From assembly GCF_032391395.1 (NCBI RefSeq), contig NZ_CP135916.1, positions 434,001-498,000 on the forward strand: DNA of 64,000 nt, in the 5' to 3' direction. Numbering within the stretch: the first letter of the stretch is position 1; each line of letters opens with the position of its first letter. Below are positions 55,477 to 64,000 of the stretch, in pieces. The stretch comes from Sphingomonas sp. Y38-1Y. GTDB taxonomy: Bacteria; Pseudomonadota; Alphaproteobacteria; Sphingomonadales; Sphingomonadaceae. The position numbers were made by a program, and so were the translations under genes. The notes under the pieces were generated by a model. It made no database searches. It was not told the DNA's origin and saw nothing but the letters and a program-made list of their open reading frames with translations.

Positions 55477-56769
55477 TTGCCCCAGCGCCGTTTCCCCCAT
55501 CGCCCGCAATTCGATCCTGTCGGCACCGCGCCGCGCCGTGCGGCCCTGCGCGTGCTCGACGCCGTGCTTCGCCGTGGCCAGGCGCTCGAACCCGCGCTCG
55601 CGCGGGCGGGTGAGGGGCTGTCGCCCGCCGATCGCGGGCTTGCCCATGCGATCGCGGCCGAGGCGCTGCGCCGCTTGCCCGATCTCGATGCGTTGATCGA
55701 CGGCGCGACGCGGCAGCGGTTGCCGGACGATGCCAAGGCGCGCTTCGTGCTGCGGATCGCGCTGATCCAGGCGCTTCGCCTCGGCACGCCGCATCACGCG
55801 GCGATCGCCACCGTGTTGCCGCTGATCGATGGCGGGCCACGCAAGCTGGTCCATGGCGTGTTCGGCGCGCTGATGCGCAGCGATGCCACTTTGCCCGAAC
55901 TGCCGGCGTTGCCCGGCAGCGTCGCCGGACGCTGGGCCGCGGCGCATGGCGACGCCATGGTCGAGGCAGCGCAGGCAGCGATGGCCGCGCCGCCGCCGAT
56001 CGACCTGACGCTCGCCGATGCGGCAGCGACCGACAGCTGGGCCGAGCGGCTCGGCGGCACCAACCTGGCACCGGGCCATGTCCGCCTGCCAGCGGGTGCC
56101 GATATCGCCGCGCTTCCGGGCTTTGCCGAGGGCGCGTGGTGGGTTCAGGATCTCGCCGCCAGCCTCCCCGCCCGGCTGCTCGGCCGCGGCACCGGTGATG
56201 CGCTCGACCTGTGCGCCGCGCCCGGCGGCAAGACGATGCAGCTCGCCGCCGCCGGCTGGCGTACCACGGCGCTCGACATCGCCGAAAACCGCCTTGCGCG
56301 ACTTCGGGACAATCTGGCGCGTACCGGGCTGGATGCCATGATCGTTGCCGCCGACGCGCTGAAATGGGCGCCGCCGGCACCGGTCGACGCGCTGTTGATC
56401 GACGCGCCGTGCAGCGCGACCGGCATCTTCCGCCGCCATCCCGACGTTCTCTACCGCGCGCATCCCGGCCTGATCGCCGAGACCGCGGCGCTCCAGGCGG
56501 CGCTGCTCGCGCGCGCGGCCGAGTGGGTGAAGCCGGGTGGACGGCTCGTCTATGCCGTCTGCTCGCTCGAGCCCGGCGAGGGCGAGGCGCAGCTTGCGAC
56601 CTTCCTGGCCGGCCGAGGCGACTATGCGATCGATCCGGTCCGGCCGGACGAACTGCCGGCCGGCATCGCGCCGCGTGAGGACGGCACCGTCCGCACGCTG
56701 CCGACGATGCTGGCGGAGGCCGGGCGGCTCGACGGCTTCTTCATCGCGCGGCTGCGTCGCACGCGATAG
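55477..56769 (+). CDS. RsmB-like 16S rRNA (cytosine-C5) methyltransferase
   Basis: A 430-residue SAM-dependent methyltransferase that modifies cytosine in rRNA. An N-terminal NusB-like domain (AALRVLDAVLRRGQALEPALAR, up to about residue 140) precedes the Rossmann catalytic domain with LDLCAAPGGKTMQLAA near 245 and the two-cysteine signature: C in DAPCSATGIFRRHPD near 310 and C in AVCSLEPGEGEAQ near 365. NusB-fusion plus these motifs fit RsmB best. Start is TTG at 55477, no nearby ATG in frame; an AGAGG site precedes it. priA starts 40 bases downstream. Confidence 0.91.
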   Translation: MPQRRFPHRPQFDPVGTAPRRAALRVLDAVLRRGQALEPALARAGEGLSPADRGLAHAIAAEALRRLPDLDALIDGATRQRLPDDAKARFVLRIALIQALRLGTPHHAAIATVLPLIDGGPRKLVHGVFGALMRSDATLPELPALPGSVAGRWAAAHGDAMVEAAQAAMAAPPPIDLTLADAAATDSWAERLGGTNLAPGHVRLPAGADIAALPGFAEGAWWVQDLAASLPARLLGRGTGDALDLCAAPGGKTMQLAAAGWRTTALDIAENRLARLRDNLARTGLDAMIVAADALKWAPPAPVDALLIDAPCSATGIFRRHPDVLYRAHPGLIAETAALQAALLARAAEWVKPGGRLVYAVCSLEPGEGEAQLATFLAGRGDYAIDPVRPDELPAGIAPREDGTVRTLPTMLAEAGRLDGFFIARLRRTR

Positions 56770-56809
56770 GCGCCCTTCCCTTGGCGGCTCGGCCCGCTAT
56801 CTGGGGCGC

Positions 56810-58981
56810 ATGCCCGGTGAGCGTGCCCGCGTAATCGTCATGAATTCGGCGCTTGGCCCGCTCGACTATCGCGTTCCGGCGGGAATGGCGGTCGAGCCGG
56901 GATCGATCGTCGTCGCGCCGCTCGGGCCGCGCCAGTTGCTCGGCGTCGCCTGGGATGCCGATCGGCTGGCGACCGAGGAGGTGGGGGACAATCGCCTGCG
57001 CAACCTGCTCGGCGTGGCCGACGTGCCGCCGCTGCCGACGCCGCTGCGCCGGCTGATCGAGTGGACCGCCGACTATTATCTGAGCCCGCTCGCCGCCGTG
57101 GTCCGCATGGCACTGCCGTCGAGTTCGGCGCTGGAGGGCGCGAAGCTCGCCGTGGAATACCGTGCGACCGGGCACGTTCCCGACCGGCTGACGCCGCAGC
57201 GCGCACAGGCTCTGGAGCGGATCGCCGATCGCCAGGGGCTCGTCCGCGAACTCGCGACCATTGCCGACGTCAGCGAAGCGGTAGTGCGCGGCTTGGTGAA
57301 GTCGGGCGCGATCGAGGCGGTCGAGGTCGACATCGACCTGCCCTATCCGATCCCCGATCCCGGCTTTGCCCCACCCGAACTGTCGGCCGAGCAGGCGGCG
57401 GTGTCGGCGACGCTGCGCGGGGCAGTTGCCGGGGCGGCGTTCCAGCCCTTCCTGCTCGATGGCGTCACCGGCTCGGGCAAGACCGAGACCTATTTCGAGG
57501 CGGTGGCGGAGGCGATCGAGGCGGGGCGCCAGACGCTGGTGCTGCTGCCGGAGATCGCGCTGACCGAACCGTTCCTCAAGCGCTTCCATGCCCGCTTCGG
57601 CTGCGAGCCCGTCGCTTGGCATTCGGGGCTTCGCCAGTCGCAGCGCCGCCGCGCCTGGCGCGCGATCGCCAGCGGCGAGGCGCGCGTGGTCGTCGGCGCG
57701 CGATCGGCGCTGTTCCTCCCCTATCCCAAGCTCGGCCTGATCGTCGTCGACGAGGCGCACGAGACGAGCTTCAAGCAGGAGGACGGCGTCCATTACCATG
57801 CGCGCGACGTCGCGGTGATGCGGGGCATGTTCGAGGGGTGCCCGGTGGTGCTCGCCACCGCCACCCCGGCGATCGAGACACGGCACCAGGTTGCGCTCGG
57901 CCGCTATGCCGAGCTCAAGCTGCCCGGCCGCTACGGCCCGGCAGAGATGCCCGCAATCGAGGCGATCGACCTGCTGCGCGATCCGCCACCGCGCGGCCGA
58001 TGGATCGCGCCCGCCCTAACGCGCGCGATCGACGGGACGCTGGAGCGGGCCGAGCAGGCGCTCCTGTTCCTCAATCGCCGCGGTTATGCGCCGCTGACGC
58101 TTTGCCGTCATTGCGGCCACCGCTTCCAATGCCCCAACTGCACCGCCTGGATGGTCGAGCACCGGCTGATCCGCCGGCTCGCCTGCCATCATTGCGGCCA
58201 TGTCATGCCGACGCCGCGCGCCTGCCCCGAATGCAAGGAAGAGGAGAGCCTCGTCGCCTGTGGCCCCGGTGTCGAGCGCATCGCCGACGAGGCCGCGGCG
58301 CTCTGGCCCGATGCGCGCATCGCCATCGTCACCAGCGACACGATCTGGTCGCCGGCCAAGGCCGCCGAGTTCGTCGGGCGGATGGAGCATGGCGAGATCG
58401 ACATCGTCGTCGGCACGCAGCTCGTCACCAAGGGGTATCACTTCCCCAACCTGACGCTGGTGGGGGTGATCGACGCCGATCTCGGCCTGGCCGGCGGCGA
58501 CCTTCGCGCGGCCGAGCGCAGCTTCCAGCAGATCATGCAGGTGGCCGGACGCGCGGGGCGCGGCGAGAAGCCGGGTCACGTCTATATCCAGACGCACGAT
58601 CCCAAGGCGCCGGTGATGCAGGCGCTCGTCTCTGGCGATGCCGAGAGCTTCTATGCCGCCGAGACCGAGGCGCGCGCCGACGCCGATGCGCCCCCCTTCG
58701 GCCGCTTCGCCGCGATCATCGTGTCGAGCGAGGACAAGGACGCCGCGCACGACACGGCCCGCGCGATCGGCCGGGGGGCGCCGAGAGTGGACGGTATGGA
58801 CGTGTTCGGTCCCGCGCCGGCGCCGCTCGCGATGCTGCGCGGGCGTCATCGCTTCCGCTTGCTCGTCCATGCGCGCCGCGTGTTCCCGGTTCAGGAGGCG
58901 ATCCGCGACTGGCTGGGCGGTGTCGACTGGCCGGCAAAGGTGCGCGTCGCGGTCGACGTCGATCCCTATAGCTTCGTTTGA
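56810..58981 (+). CDS. priA: Primosomal replication helicase PriA
   Basis: Restarts stalled replication forks as a 3'-5' helicase. 723 residues: N-terminal fork-binding domain (ARVIVMNSALGPLDYRVP onward), helicase core with Walker A LLDGVTGSGKTETYFEA near 220 and DEAH box VVDEAHE near 310, and the zinc-binding insertion near 425-475 with four C-x2-C pairs (CRHC, CPNC, CHHC, CPEC) before the second RecA lobe, which contains GTQLVTKGYHFPNL. Start ATG at 56810. It is shorter than E. coli PriA but complete. Confidence 0.96.
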   Translation: MPGERARVIVMNSALGPLDYRVPAGMAVEPGSIVVAPLGPRQLLGVAWDADRLATEEVGDNRLRNLLGVADVPPLPTPLRRLIEWTADYYLSPLAAVVRMALPSSSALEGAKLAVEYRATGHVPDRLTPQRAQALERIADRQGLVRELATIADVSEAVVRGLVKSGAIEAVEVDIDLPYPIPDPGFAPPELSAEQAAVSATLRGAVAGAAFQPFLLDGVTGSGKTETYFEAVAEAIEAGRQTLVLLPEIALTEPFLKRFHARFGCEPVAWHSGLRQSQRRRAWRAIASGEARVVVGARSALFLPYPKLGLIVVDEAHETSFKQEDGVHYHARDVAVMRGMFEGCPVVLATATPAIETRHQVALGRYAELKLPGRYGPAEMPAIEAIDLLRDPPPRGRWIAPALTRAIDGTLERAEQALLFLNRRGYAPLTLCRHCGHRFQCPNCTAWMVEHRLIRRLACHHCGHVMPTPRACPECKEEESLVACGPGVERIADEAAALWPDARIAIVTSDTIWSPAKAAEFVGRMEHGEIDIVVGTQLVTKGYHFPNLTLVGVIDADLGLAGGDLRAAERSFQQIMQVAGRAGRGEKPGHVYIQTHDPKAPVMQALVSGDAESFYAAETEARADADAPPFGRFAAIIVSSEDKDAAHDTARAIGRGAPRVDGMDVFGPAPAPLAMLRGRHRFRLLVHARRVFPVQEAIRDWLGGVDWPAKVRVAVDVDPYSFV

Positions 58982-59039
58982 TCTTGAACCGATCGGGCGC
59001 TTGGCGGATTGAAGCGGCGCCATTCGACGGAGCCGAGCT

Positions 59040-60566
59040 TTGACGCGCATCCTCCTGCTTCTCGCGCTCCTGTTCGGCGCCATGCCGGCGCGCGCCGACG
59101 ACATTTCCGCTGCGGCGCGCGGGGTCGTGCGCGTCGTCACCGTCGCGATGGCGGACGACGAGGTGGTGGGCTTCGGTCACGGATCGGGCTTTGCCGTGGC
59201 GCCCAATCGCGTCGTCACCAACGCGCATGTCGTCGAGCTTGCCGCGCAATATCCCGACAATGTCGTCATCGGCATCGTGCCCAGCGAGGGCGAGCGGTCG
59301 GTGCAGGGCCGGCTGATCGCGGTCGATCCCGCGCGCGACCTGGCGCTGATCGAGTTCGGCGAGGTGCGCCTGCCGCCGCTGGCGATCTATTCCGGCCCGG
59401 TCGAGGATGGCGAGGCGCTGGTCTCTCTCGGCTATCCCGGCAATGTCGACCTCGCCACCGCGCGGTCCGCCGCCGACTTCATCCGCCCGCTGTCGCCGGT
59501 GCGCAGCCAGGGCAATTATTCGGGCGCGCGCAGCCTGGGCGGCACGCAGGTGCTGCTTCACACCGCCGGCATCGCCCGCGGCAATTCGGGCGGGCCGCTG
59601 CTCGACCGGTGCGGGCGCGTCATCGGCGTCAATTCGGCGATCACGCGCGCCGACGATGGCGATGCGGGCTTCGGCTTTGCGATCGCCGATGCCGAGCTGA
59701 TGGCCTTCCTGCGCGAGGCGGGGCAGTCGGTGGCGAGCGTCGGCGCGCCCTGCACCAGCATCGAATCGCAGCTCGCCAGCGAGCGCGACGCCGATGCGCG
59801 CACCGCCGCCGCCGAGGCGGCGGCCGCGCGCGAAACCGCCGAGAAGAACGCCGCCGCCCGCGCCCAGGCGATCGAGGACGCGCGCGAGGCGAACGAGCGC
59901 ACGCGCGAGAACTTCCTGGGCATCGCCGCGCTGCTGCTCGTCGTCGGTGCGCTCGCCGTGGGTGGCGGCGGAATGCTTTATCAGCGCGGCAAGCAGCGCG
60001 AGGCGATCTGGGCGGGCGCGGGCGGTGCGGCGCTGATGCTCGCCGCGGTGCTCGTCTTCCTGCTGCGGCCCGCCTTTGACCCCGAGCGCGCCGAAGCGAG
60101 CGCGCGGGCGACCGCCCCCACGCCGACGCCGAGCGCCACCAGCGGCGATCCGACTGCCGCGATCGGCGCGCTTGCATGCACGATCGACCCCGCGCGCAGC
60201 CGCGTCACCGTGTCCGCGACCGACGACGTCGCACTCGACTGGGGCGCGGACGGCTGCGTCAACGGACGCACCCAATATGCCGAGGCGGGGCGACGCTGGG
60301 CGCGCATCCTCGTCCCCGATGGCGAGCAGACGGTGTCGCTGCTGGAGTTCGATCCGGCCAGCCGCACTTACACCAACACGCGCTACCTTTTGTCGGCGCA
60401 GCGGATGACCGAGGCCCGGGCGCTGCGAAAGGAAGTGCAGCTCAAGCAGTGCAGCACCGATCAGGCTGCGCGCGCATCGCTCGCCAGCCAGCAATCGGCT
60501 ATCCGCGCGGCGCTCCCGCAGCTGCCCAACGAGCGCCTCGTCTATCGCTGCCGGGCGGCGCGCTGA
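59040..60566 (+). CDS. Membrane-anchored trypsin-like serine protease
   Basis: A 508-residue exported protein. Signal peptide residues 1-19. The protease domain (about 24-225) has the catalytic triad H63 in TNAHVV, D100 in RDLALIEF and S183 in RGNSGGP, the S1C/HtrA-like pattern. No PDZ domain follows. Instead, an Ala/Glu/Arg coiled-coil run (about 245-290), two hydrophobic segments (about 296-316 and 327-345) and a soluble C-terminal domain with three cysteines. So the protease may sit in the periplasm with a membrane-spanning tail. Start is TTG at 59040 after ACGGAG. Confidence 0.85.
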   Translation: MTRILLLLALLFGAMPARADDISAAARGVVRVVTVAMADDEVVGFGHGSGFAVAPNRVVTNAHVVELAAQYPDNVVIGIVPSEGERSVQGRLIAVDPARDLALIEFGEVRLPPLAIYSGPVEDGEALVSLGYPGNVDLATARSAADFIRPLSPVRSQGNYSGARSLGGTQVLLHTAGIARGNSGGPLLDRCGRVIGVNSAITRADDGDAGFGFAIADAELMAFLREAGQSVASVGAPCTSIESQLASERDADARTAAAEAAAARETAEKNAAARAQAIEDAREANERTRENFLGIAALLLVVGALAVGGGGMLYQRGKQREAIWAGAGGAALMLAAVLVFLLRPAFDPERAEASARATAPTPTPSATSGDPTAAIGALACTIDPARSRVTVSATDDVALDWGADGCVNGRTQYAEAGRRWARILVPDGEQTVSLLEFDPASRTYTNTRYLLSAQRMTEARALRKEVQLKQCSTDQAARASLASQQSAIRAALPQLPNERLVYRCRAAR

Positions 60567-60630
60567 TCCCTCTTTTCGACCGCAAATTGCTGGCTTAGCA
60601 TCGCACCCGGGGAACCGAGGGGAGCGGGTG

Positions 60631-62148
60631 ATGCGGTGGCTGGCGTGGCTGGTGGCGTTCTGGGCGGCGACGGGCGCCGCGCATGCCGAATGGTATGAGG
60701 CGAGCGGACCGAACGTCCGCGTCTTTGCCGAGGGACGCGCCGCCGATGCGCAGAAGCTCGCCGAGCAGATCGAGCGCTTCGACGCGGCGCTCCGCTATGT
60801 CCGCAACCTGCCGCCGGGCAGCACGAACCCGGCGGGACGGCTCAAGGTCTATGTGCTGCGCAGCGTCGACAGCGTGGCCAAACTGGCGGGACGGGCGTCG
60901 ACCGCGGGCTTCTATGTCGCGCGGCCCGGCGGGTCGATGATCTTCGTTCCCGCAAAAGCCGGGTTCGGCAGCAACTTGGACATCAACGCTCAGGTCGTCC
61001 TGCTTCACGAATACACGCACCATTTCATGTTTCGGAATTATGCCAACGCCTATCCCGCCTGGCTGGCGGAGGGCTATGCTGAGTTCCACTCGACCGCGCG
61101 GTTCGAGGATGACGGTTCGGTGCTGTTCGGGATGCCCGCCGATCACCGCGCGTGGGAGATCTTCGCCGGTGAACGCGTACCGATGGCGAAGCTCATTGAC
61201 CCCATGTCGAACAAGCTGCCGATGGAGGCGATTTACGGCCGCGGCTGGCTGCTGACGCACTACCTGCATTTCGAGGAGACGCGGAAGGGTCAGCTCGGCG
61301 CCTATATCCGGGCCGTCAATGCGGGGAAAACGGGGTCAGACGCGGGCGAGGCAGCGTTCGGTGACTTGCGCAAGCTCGACCGCGAGCTCGACGTCTATGC
61401 CAAGAAGCGGCTGACCGGGCTCAAGGTGCAGGCGGTGGCGATCAAGCCGGGGGCGGTGACGCTGCGCACGATGGGACCGGCGGAGGCGGCGGCAATGCCG
61501 ATCCACATCGTCTCGACCCGCGGCGTCGATGCCGACCAGGCCAAGGACCTGCTGCCGCGAGCGCGCCGGGCACTCCATCCCTTTTCGCAGGATGCGTTCG
61601 CACAGGGCGTGCTGGCAGAGGCCGAGTTCGATGCCGGCAATCTCGACGAGGCGATGGCGGCGGCGACGCGCGCGGTGGCAGCCGACCCAAAGGCGCGGCA
61701 GGGTCATGTCTATCAGAGCATGGTGCTGGCGGCGAAGGCGCGCGCGGCCAAGGATACGAGCACAGAGACGCTGCGCGCGATCCGCGCGCCGCTGTTCAAG
61801 GCCAACCGGCTCGACCCCGACGATCCGCTGCCGATGATGATGCTCTATCAGACCTATGTTGAGACTGGCCGCGACGTCCCGCCCGACGCCAGCAAGGCGA
61901 TCCTCTATGCGCAGAAGCTCGCGCCGGAAGTCGGGGAGCTGCGGATGCTTGCCGCCGCCGAGTACCTGGGTGCGGACAATGTAGACGCGGCACGCACGCT
62001 GATCGCCCCGCTCGCTTACAACGCGCATGGCGGCGGCGGCGAACAGATGCGCGCCTTCATGGCGGCGCTCGACGCCAAGGACGCGGCGCGCGCGCGGAAG
62101 CTGCTGGTCGATGGGCCGCGCAAGGACGCGGAGAACAAGAAGGATTGA
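60631..62148 (+). CDS. Exported zinc metallopeptidase-like protein with TPR region
   Basis: A 505-residue secreted protein. Signal peptide residues 1-20 ending AHAEW. A gluzincin-type motif H126-E127-x2-H130 (HEYTHH) with a downstream glutamate E147 in LAEGYAEF suggests zinc binding and peptidase activity. After about residue 240 the sequence turns into helical repeats resembling TPR units (LAEAEFDAGNLDEAMAAATRAV, DASKAILYAQKLAPEVGELRMLAA). Function not established; homologues are described as DUF or TPR proteins. The adjacent upstream gene also encodes an exported protease, though they are not clearly one operon (64 bases apart). Confidence 0.78.
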   Translation: MRWLAWLVAFWAATGAAHAEWYEASGPNVRVFAEGRAADAQKLAEQIERFDAALRYVRNLPPGSTNPAGRLKVYVLRSVDSVAKLAGRASTAGFYVARPGGSMIFVPAKAGFGSNLDINAQVVLLHEYTHHFMFRNYANAYPAWLAEGYAEFHSTARFEDDGSVLFGMPADHRAWEIFAGERVPMAKLIDPMSNKLPMEAIYGRGWLLTHYLHFEETRKGQLGAYIRAVNAGKTGSDAGEAAFGDLRKLDRELDVYAKKRLTGLKVQAVAIKPGAVTLRTMGPAEAAAMPIHIVSTRGVDADQAKDLLPRARRALHPFSQDAFAQGVLAEAEFDAGNLDEAMAAATRAVAADPKARQGHVYQSMVLAAKARAAKDTSTETLRAIRAPLFKANRLDPDDPLPMMMLYQTYVETGRDVPPDASKAILYAQKLAPEVGELRMLAAAEYLGADNVDAARTLIAPLAYNAHGGGGEQMRAFMAALDAKDAARARKLLVDGPRKDAENKKD

Positions 62149-62174
62149 GGGGGCCGCCTCCTCGCATGAGGCAT

Positions 62175-62305
62175 CCAAGGTCCTCCCCTGCAAGGGGAGG
62201 GGGCCATGCGCAGCATGGTGGAGGGGTATCGCGCTTTCGAGAGGTCGCTACCCCTCCACCACCGCTTCGCGGCGGTCCCCCTCCCCCTCCGGGGTAGGAT
62301 CTTGG
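62175..62305. repeat. Palindromic intergenic element, type C, copy outside a gene
   Basis: Outer arms CCAAGGTCCTCCCCTGCAAG (from 62175) and the complement ending GGATCTTGG (62305) pair imperfectly; inner arms GGTGGAGGGGTA (62217-62228) and TACCCCTCCACC (62249-62260) pair perfectly. The core GGTGGAGGGG with GGTCCCCCTCCCC is shared with the element inside truB at 41478-41615. It lies between the zinc-protease-like gene and ada. Confidence 0.9.
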
Positions 62306-62312
62306 ACCTTCA

Positions 62313-63347
62313 CTACTCCCGGTCGACAACGCCCTCGCGCCGGCGCAGCACGCGCTTGCGGTCGATGCCATAGGCATAGCCGCCCATCGTCCCGTCGCTG
62401 CGCGTCACGCGGTGACAGGGGATGACCACCGCGACGTTGTTCGCGCCGCACGCCGACCCCGCCGCGCGCACCGCGCCCGGTCGCCCGACCTCGGCCGCGA
62501 GCTCCGCATAGCTCAGCGTACCGCCCGCGGGGATGCGGCGAAGCGCCTGCCACACCGCTTCCTGGAATGCGGTGCCGGCGACGTCGAGCGGCAGGTGCGG
62601 GTCGCGCCCGGGCGTCTCCACCTCCGCGACCACGCGCGCGGCGAGGTCGGCGAGCGCATCGCCGCCCTCGACAATGTCGGCGCGGGGAAAGCGCGCGGCG
62701 AGCGTGGCGGCGTCCTCCTCGAACGAGACGCGGCACAGCCCTTTGTCGGTCGCGGCGATCAGCATTGGGCCCAGGCTCGTCTCGGCGACGGTCCAGCGGA
62801 TCGTCACCCCCTCGCCGCCGCGCACCCAGGCGCTCGGCGCCATGCCCAGCCGCCCCTTGGCCTCGTCGTAGAAGCGGCTCGGCCCCGAATAGCCGGCCCG
62901 GTAGATGGCGTCGGTCACATGATCCTCCTCGCTCAGCGCCGTCGCCGCGCGATCGGCTCGCCGTCCGCGCGCATAGGCAGCGGGGGTGACGCCCAGCGCG
63001 CGCTTGAACAGCCGGTGGAAATGGTGCGGCGCATAGCCGACGTGATCGGCCAGTGTCTCCAGTGACGGCGGCGCCCCGGCCGCGTCGATCATCGCGATCG
63101 CCGCGGTGACCGCGACGCGGTCGCGTGCCGCCTCGTCAGGCTTGCAGCGCAGGCATGCGCGATAGCCCGCCGCCACCGCCCCCGCGCCATCGGCGAAGAA
63201 GCGCACATGCTCGCGCCGCGGCCGCCGCGCGGGGCAGGAGGGGCGGCAATAGATGTGCGTCGTCGTCACTGCGACGACGAACCGCTCGTCCGCGTTACGA
63301 TCGCGCGCCTCGAACGCGGCCCATGCCTGATCGTCGGTGAGGTCCAT
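62313..63347 (-). CDS. ada: Bifunctional Ada regulator and DNA alkyl repair methyltransferase
   Basis: Repairs O6-methylguanine and methylphosphotriesters and, once methylated, activates its regulon. 344 residues in three parts. The N-terminal Ada domain has the zinc tetrad C34, C38, C65, C68 (C34 is the acceptor for phosphotriester methyl groups). An AraC-type helix-turn-helix follows near 85-175 (LADHVGYAPHHFHRLFKRALGVTPAAYARG). The C-terminal methyltransferase domain has the suicide cysteine C311 in the PCHR motif. It is divergent from the amidohydrolase gene. No convincing Ada box is visible in the short intergenic region. Confidence 0.96.
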   Translation of the reverse strand: MDLTDDQAWAAFEARDRNADERFVVAVTTTHIYCRPSCPARRPRREHVRFFADGAGAVAAGYRACLRCKPDEAARDRVAVTAAIAMIDAAGAPPSLETLADHVGYAPHHFHRLFKRALGVTPAAYARGRRADRAATALSEEDHVTDAIYRAGYSGPSRFYDEAKGRLGMAPSAWVRGGEGVTIRWTVAETSLGPMLIAATDKGLCRVSFEEDAATLAARFPRADIVEGGDALADLAARVVAEVETPGRDPHLPLDVAGTAFQEAVWQALRRIPAGGTLSYAELAAEVGRPGAVRAAGSACGANNVAVVIPCHRVTRSDGTMGGYAYGIDRKRVLRRREGVVDRE

Positions 63348-63448
63348 GGCCTTGGTCTAGCGCGTCGCGCGGTGCCCCGCATCCCGCCGCTTGCGGTCAA
63401 AGCGTCGCTCCGCCTAGTCTCCCGCCAACCAAGGGGGATGTCCTGACC

Positions 63449-64000
63449 ATGCGTAACCTGCTTCTCGCCGCCGCGGCGTTGTCGATCGCCGCGCCCGCCG
63501 CCGCTGCCGAGCCCGATTATGCCGCCGCCGTCCGCGCCGACTACAAGGCGGAGCTGGCGGCGATGTTCGACTGGTTCCACCGCAATCCGGAGCTGAGCTT
63601 CAAGGAGACCAAGACCGCCGCGCGCATGGCCGCCGAGCTGCGCAAGGTGCCGGGGATGCAGGTGACCGAGGGCGTGGGCGGGACTGGCGTCGTCGGCGTG
63701 CTCAAGAACGGCAGCGGTCCGGTGGTGCTGGTCCGCGCGGACATGGACGGGCTGCCGGTTGAGGAGAAGTCGGGGCTCGCCTATGCGTCCAAGGCGCGGC
63801 AGGTCGGCATCGACGGGATCGAAGCGCCGGTAATGCACGCCTGCGGTCACGACACGCACATCACCGCGATGGTCGGCACTGCGCGGCGGCTGGCGGCGCT
63901 GAAGGATCGCTGGAACGGCACGCTCGTCTTCATCGTCCAGCCCGCCGAGGAGCGGGTGGGCGGCGCCGCGGCGATGGTCAAGGACGGGCTCTATACCCGC
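63449..64000 (+). CDS. Exported M20-family amidohydrolase (3' end outside window)
   Basis: The first 184 residues of a zinc amidohydrolase of the M20D type that hydrolyses N-acyl amino acids or peptides. Residues 1-20 are a signal peptide (MRNLLLAAAALSIAAPAAAA). The family blocks are FHRNPELSFKE near 43, VLVRADMDGLPVEE near 93 and MHACGHDTHIT near 129, with H130, C132 and H134 in the metal-binding loop, then VFIVQPAEE. The right edge cuts the gene before the dimerisation domain. It is divergent from ada. Confidence 0.92.
   Translation, partial: MRNLLLAAAALSIAAPAAAAEPDYAAAVRADYKAELAAMFDWFHRNPELSFKETKTAARMAAELRKVPGMQVTEGVGGTGVVGVLKNGSGPVVLVRADMDGLPVEEKSGLAYASKARQVGIDGIEAPVMHACGHDTHITAMVGTARRLAALKDRWNGTLVFIVQPAEERVGGAAAMVKDGLYTR

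Overview
The window is high-GC chromosomal DNA from an alphaproteobacterium, most likely Sphingomonas or a close relative. The pointers are the gene sets (serC-serA-hisZ, rimP-nusA-ylxR-infB-rbfA, plsX-fabH-ihfA-merR), frequent TTG and GTG starts, an alphaproteobacterial serC leader upstream of serC, and many palindromic intergenic repeats of the kind that litter sphingomonad genomes. Almost everything is core metabolism and information processing. I see no prophage, insertion sequence, CRISPR array, rRNA operon or defence island. One toxin-antitoxin pair is the only clear accessory module.

Layout. 0-2.4 kb: a DEAD-box RNA helicase cut by the left edge, then recF. 2.5-8.4 kb: a small lipoprotein, then serC and serA (serine synthesis), hisZ (histidine synthesis) and a phospholipase D-like gene overlapping hisZ. 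8.6-12.8 kb: an RlpA-like protein, PEP carboxylase and an ABC ATPase with no permease beside it. 12.8-15.9 kb: azoreductase divergent from an HxlR/YodB-type regulator, an SpoIIAA/STAS-like protein, nadB. 16.2-21.8 kb: a class A beta-lactamase-fold hydrolase, a polysaccharide flippase, polA. 22.1-27.8 kb: purH, a heparinase-like gene coupled to rpe, and a GAF-PAS-GGDEF protein. 28-33 kb: transaldolase, two unknown secreted proteins, a crotonase, two tandem hotdog thioesterases and a PQQ-type sugar dehydrogenase lipoprotein.

33.2-45 kb is the classic translation and RNA cluster rimP-nusA-ylxR-infB-rbfA-(insert)-truB-rpsO-pnp. Between rbfA and truB sit a VapBC-type toxin-antitoxin pair, thymidine kinase and a small secreted protein. 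45-52 kb: an orphan HWE-type histidine kinase, a SnoaL-like protein, a CocE-type hydrolase, an ABC-2 exporter pair and a MATE exporter. 52-55.3 kb: tRNA-Leu(GAG), then rpmF-plsX-fabH-ihfA-merR linking ribosome, lipid synthesis and DNA bending. 55.5-64 kb: RsmB-like methyltransferase, priA, a trypsin-like membrane protease, a zinc-protease-like TPR protein, ada, and an M20 amidohydrolase cut by the right edge.

The most notable observation is inside truB. A 138-bp element with perfect 31-bp terminal inverted repeats sits in the coding sequence, is exactly 46 codons long, and keeps the frame open. A related palindromic element lies between genes at 62.2 kb. So an intergenic-type repeat appears to have become protein-coding sequence in a conserved tRNA-modification gene, much as Rickettsia palindromic elements do. 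At least four repeat types recur in the window, and one intergenic copy (rpsO-pnp) looks like one repeat nested in another.
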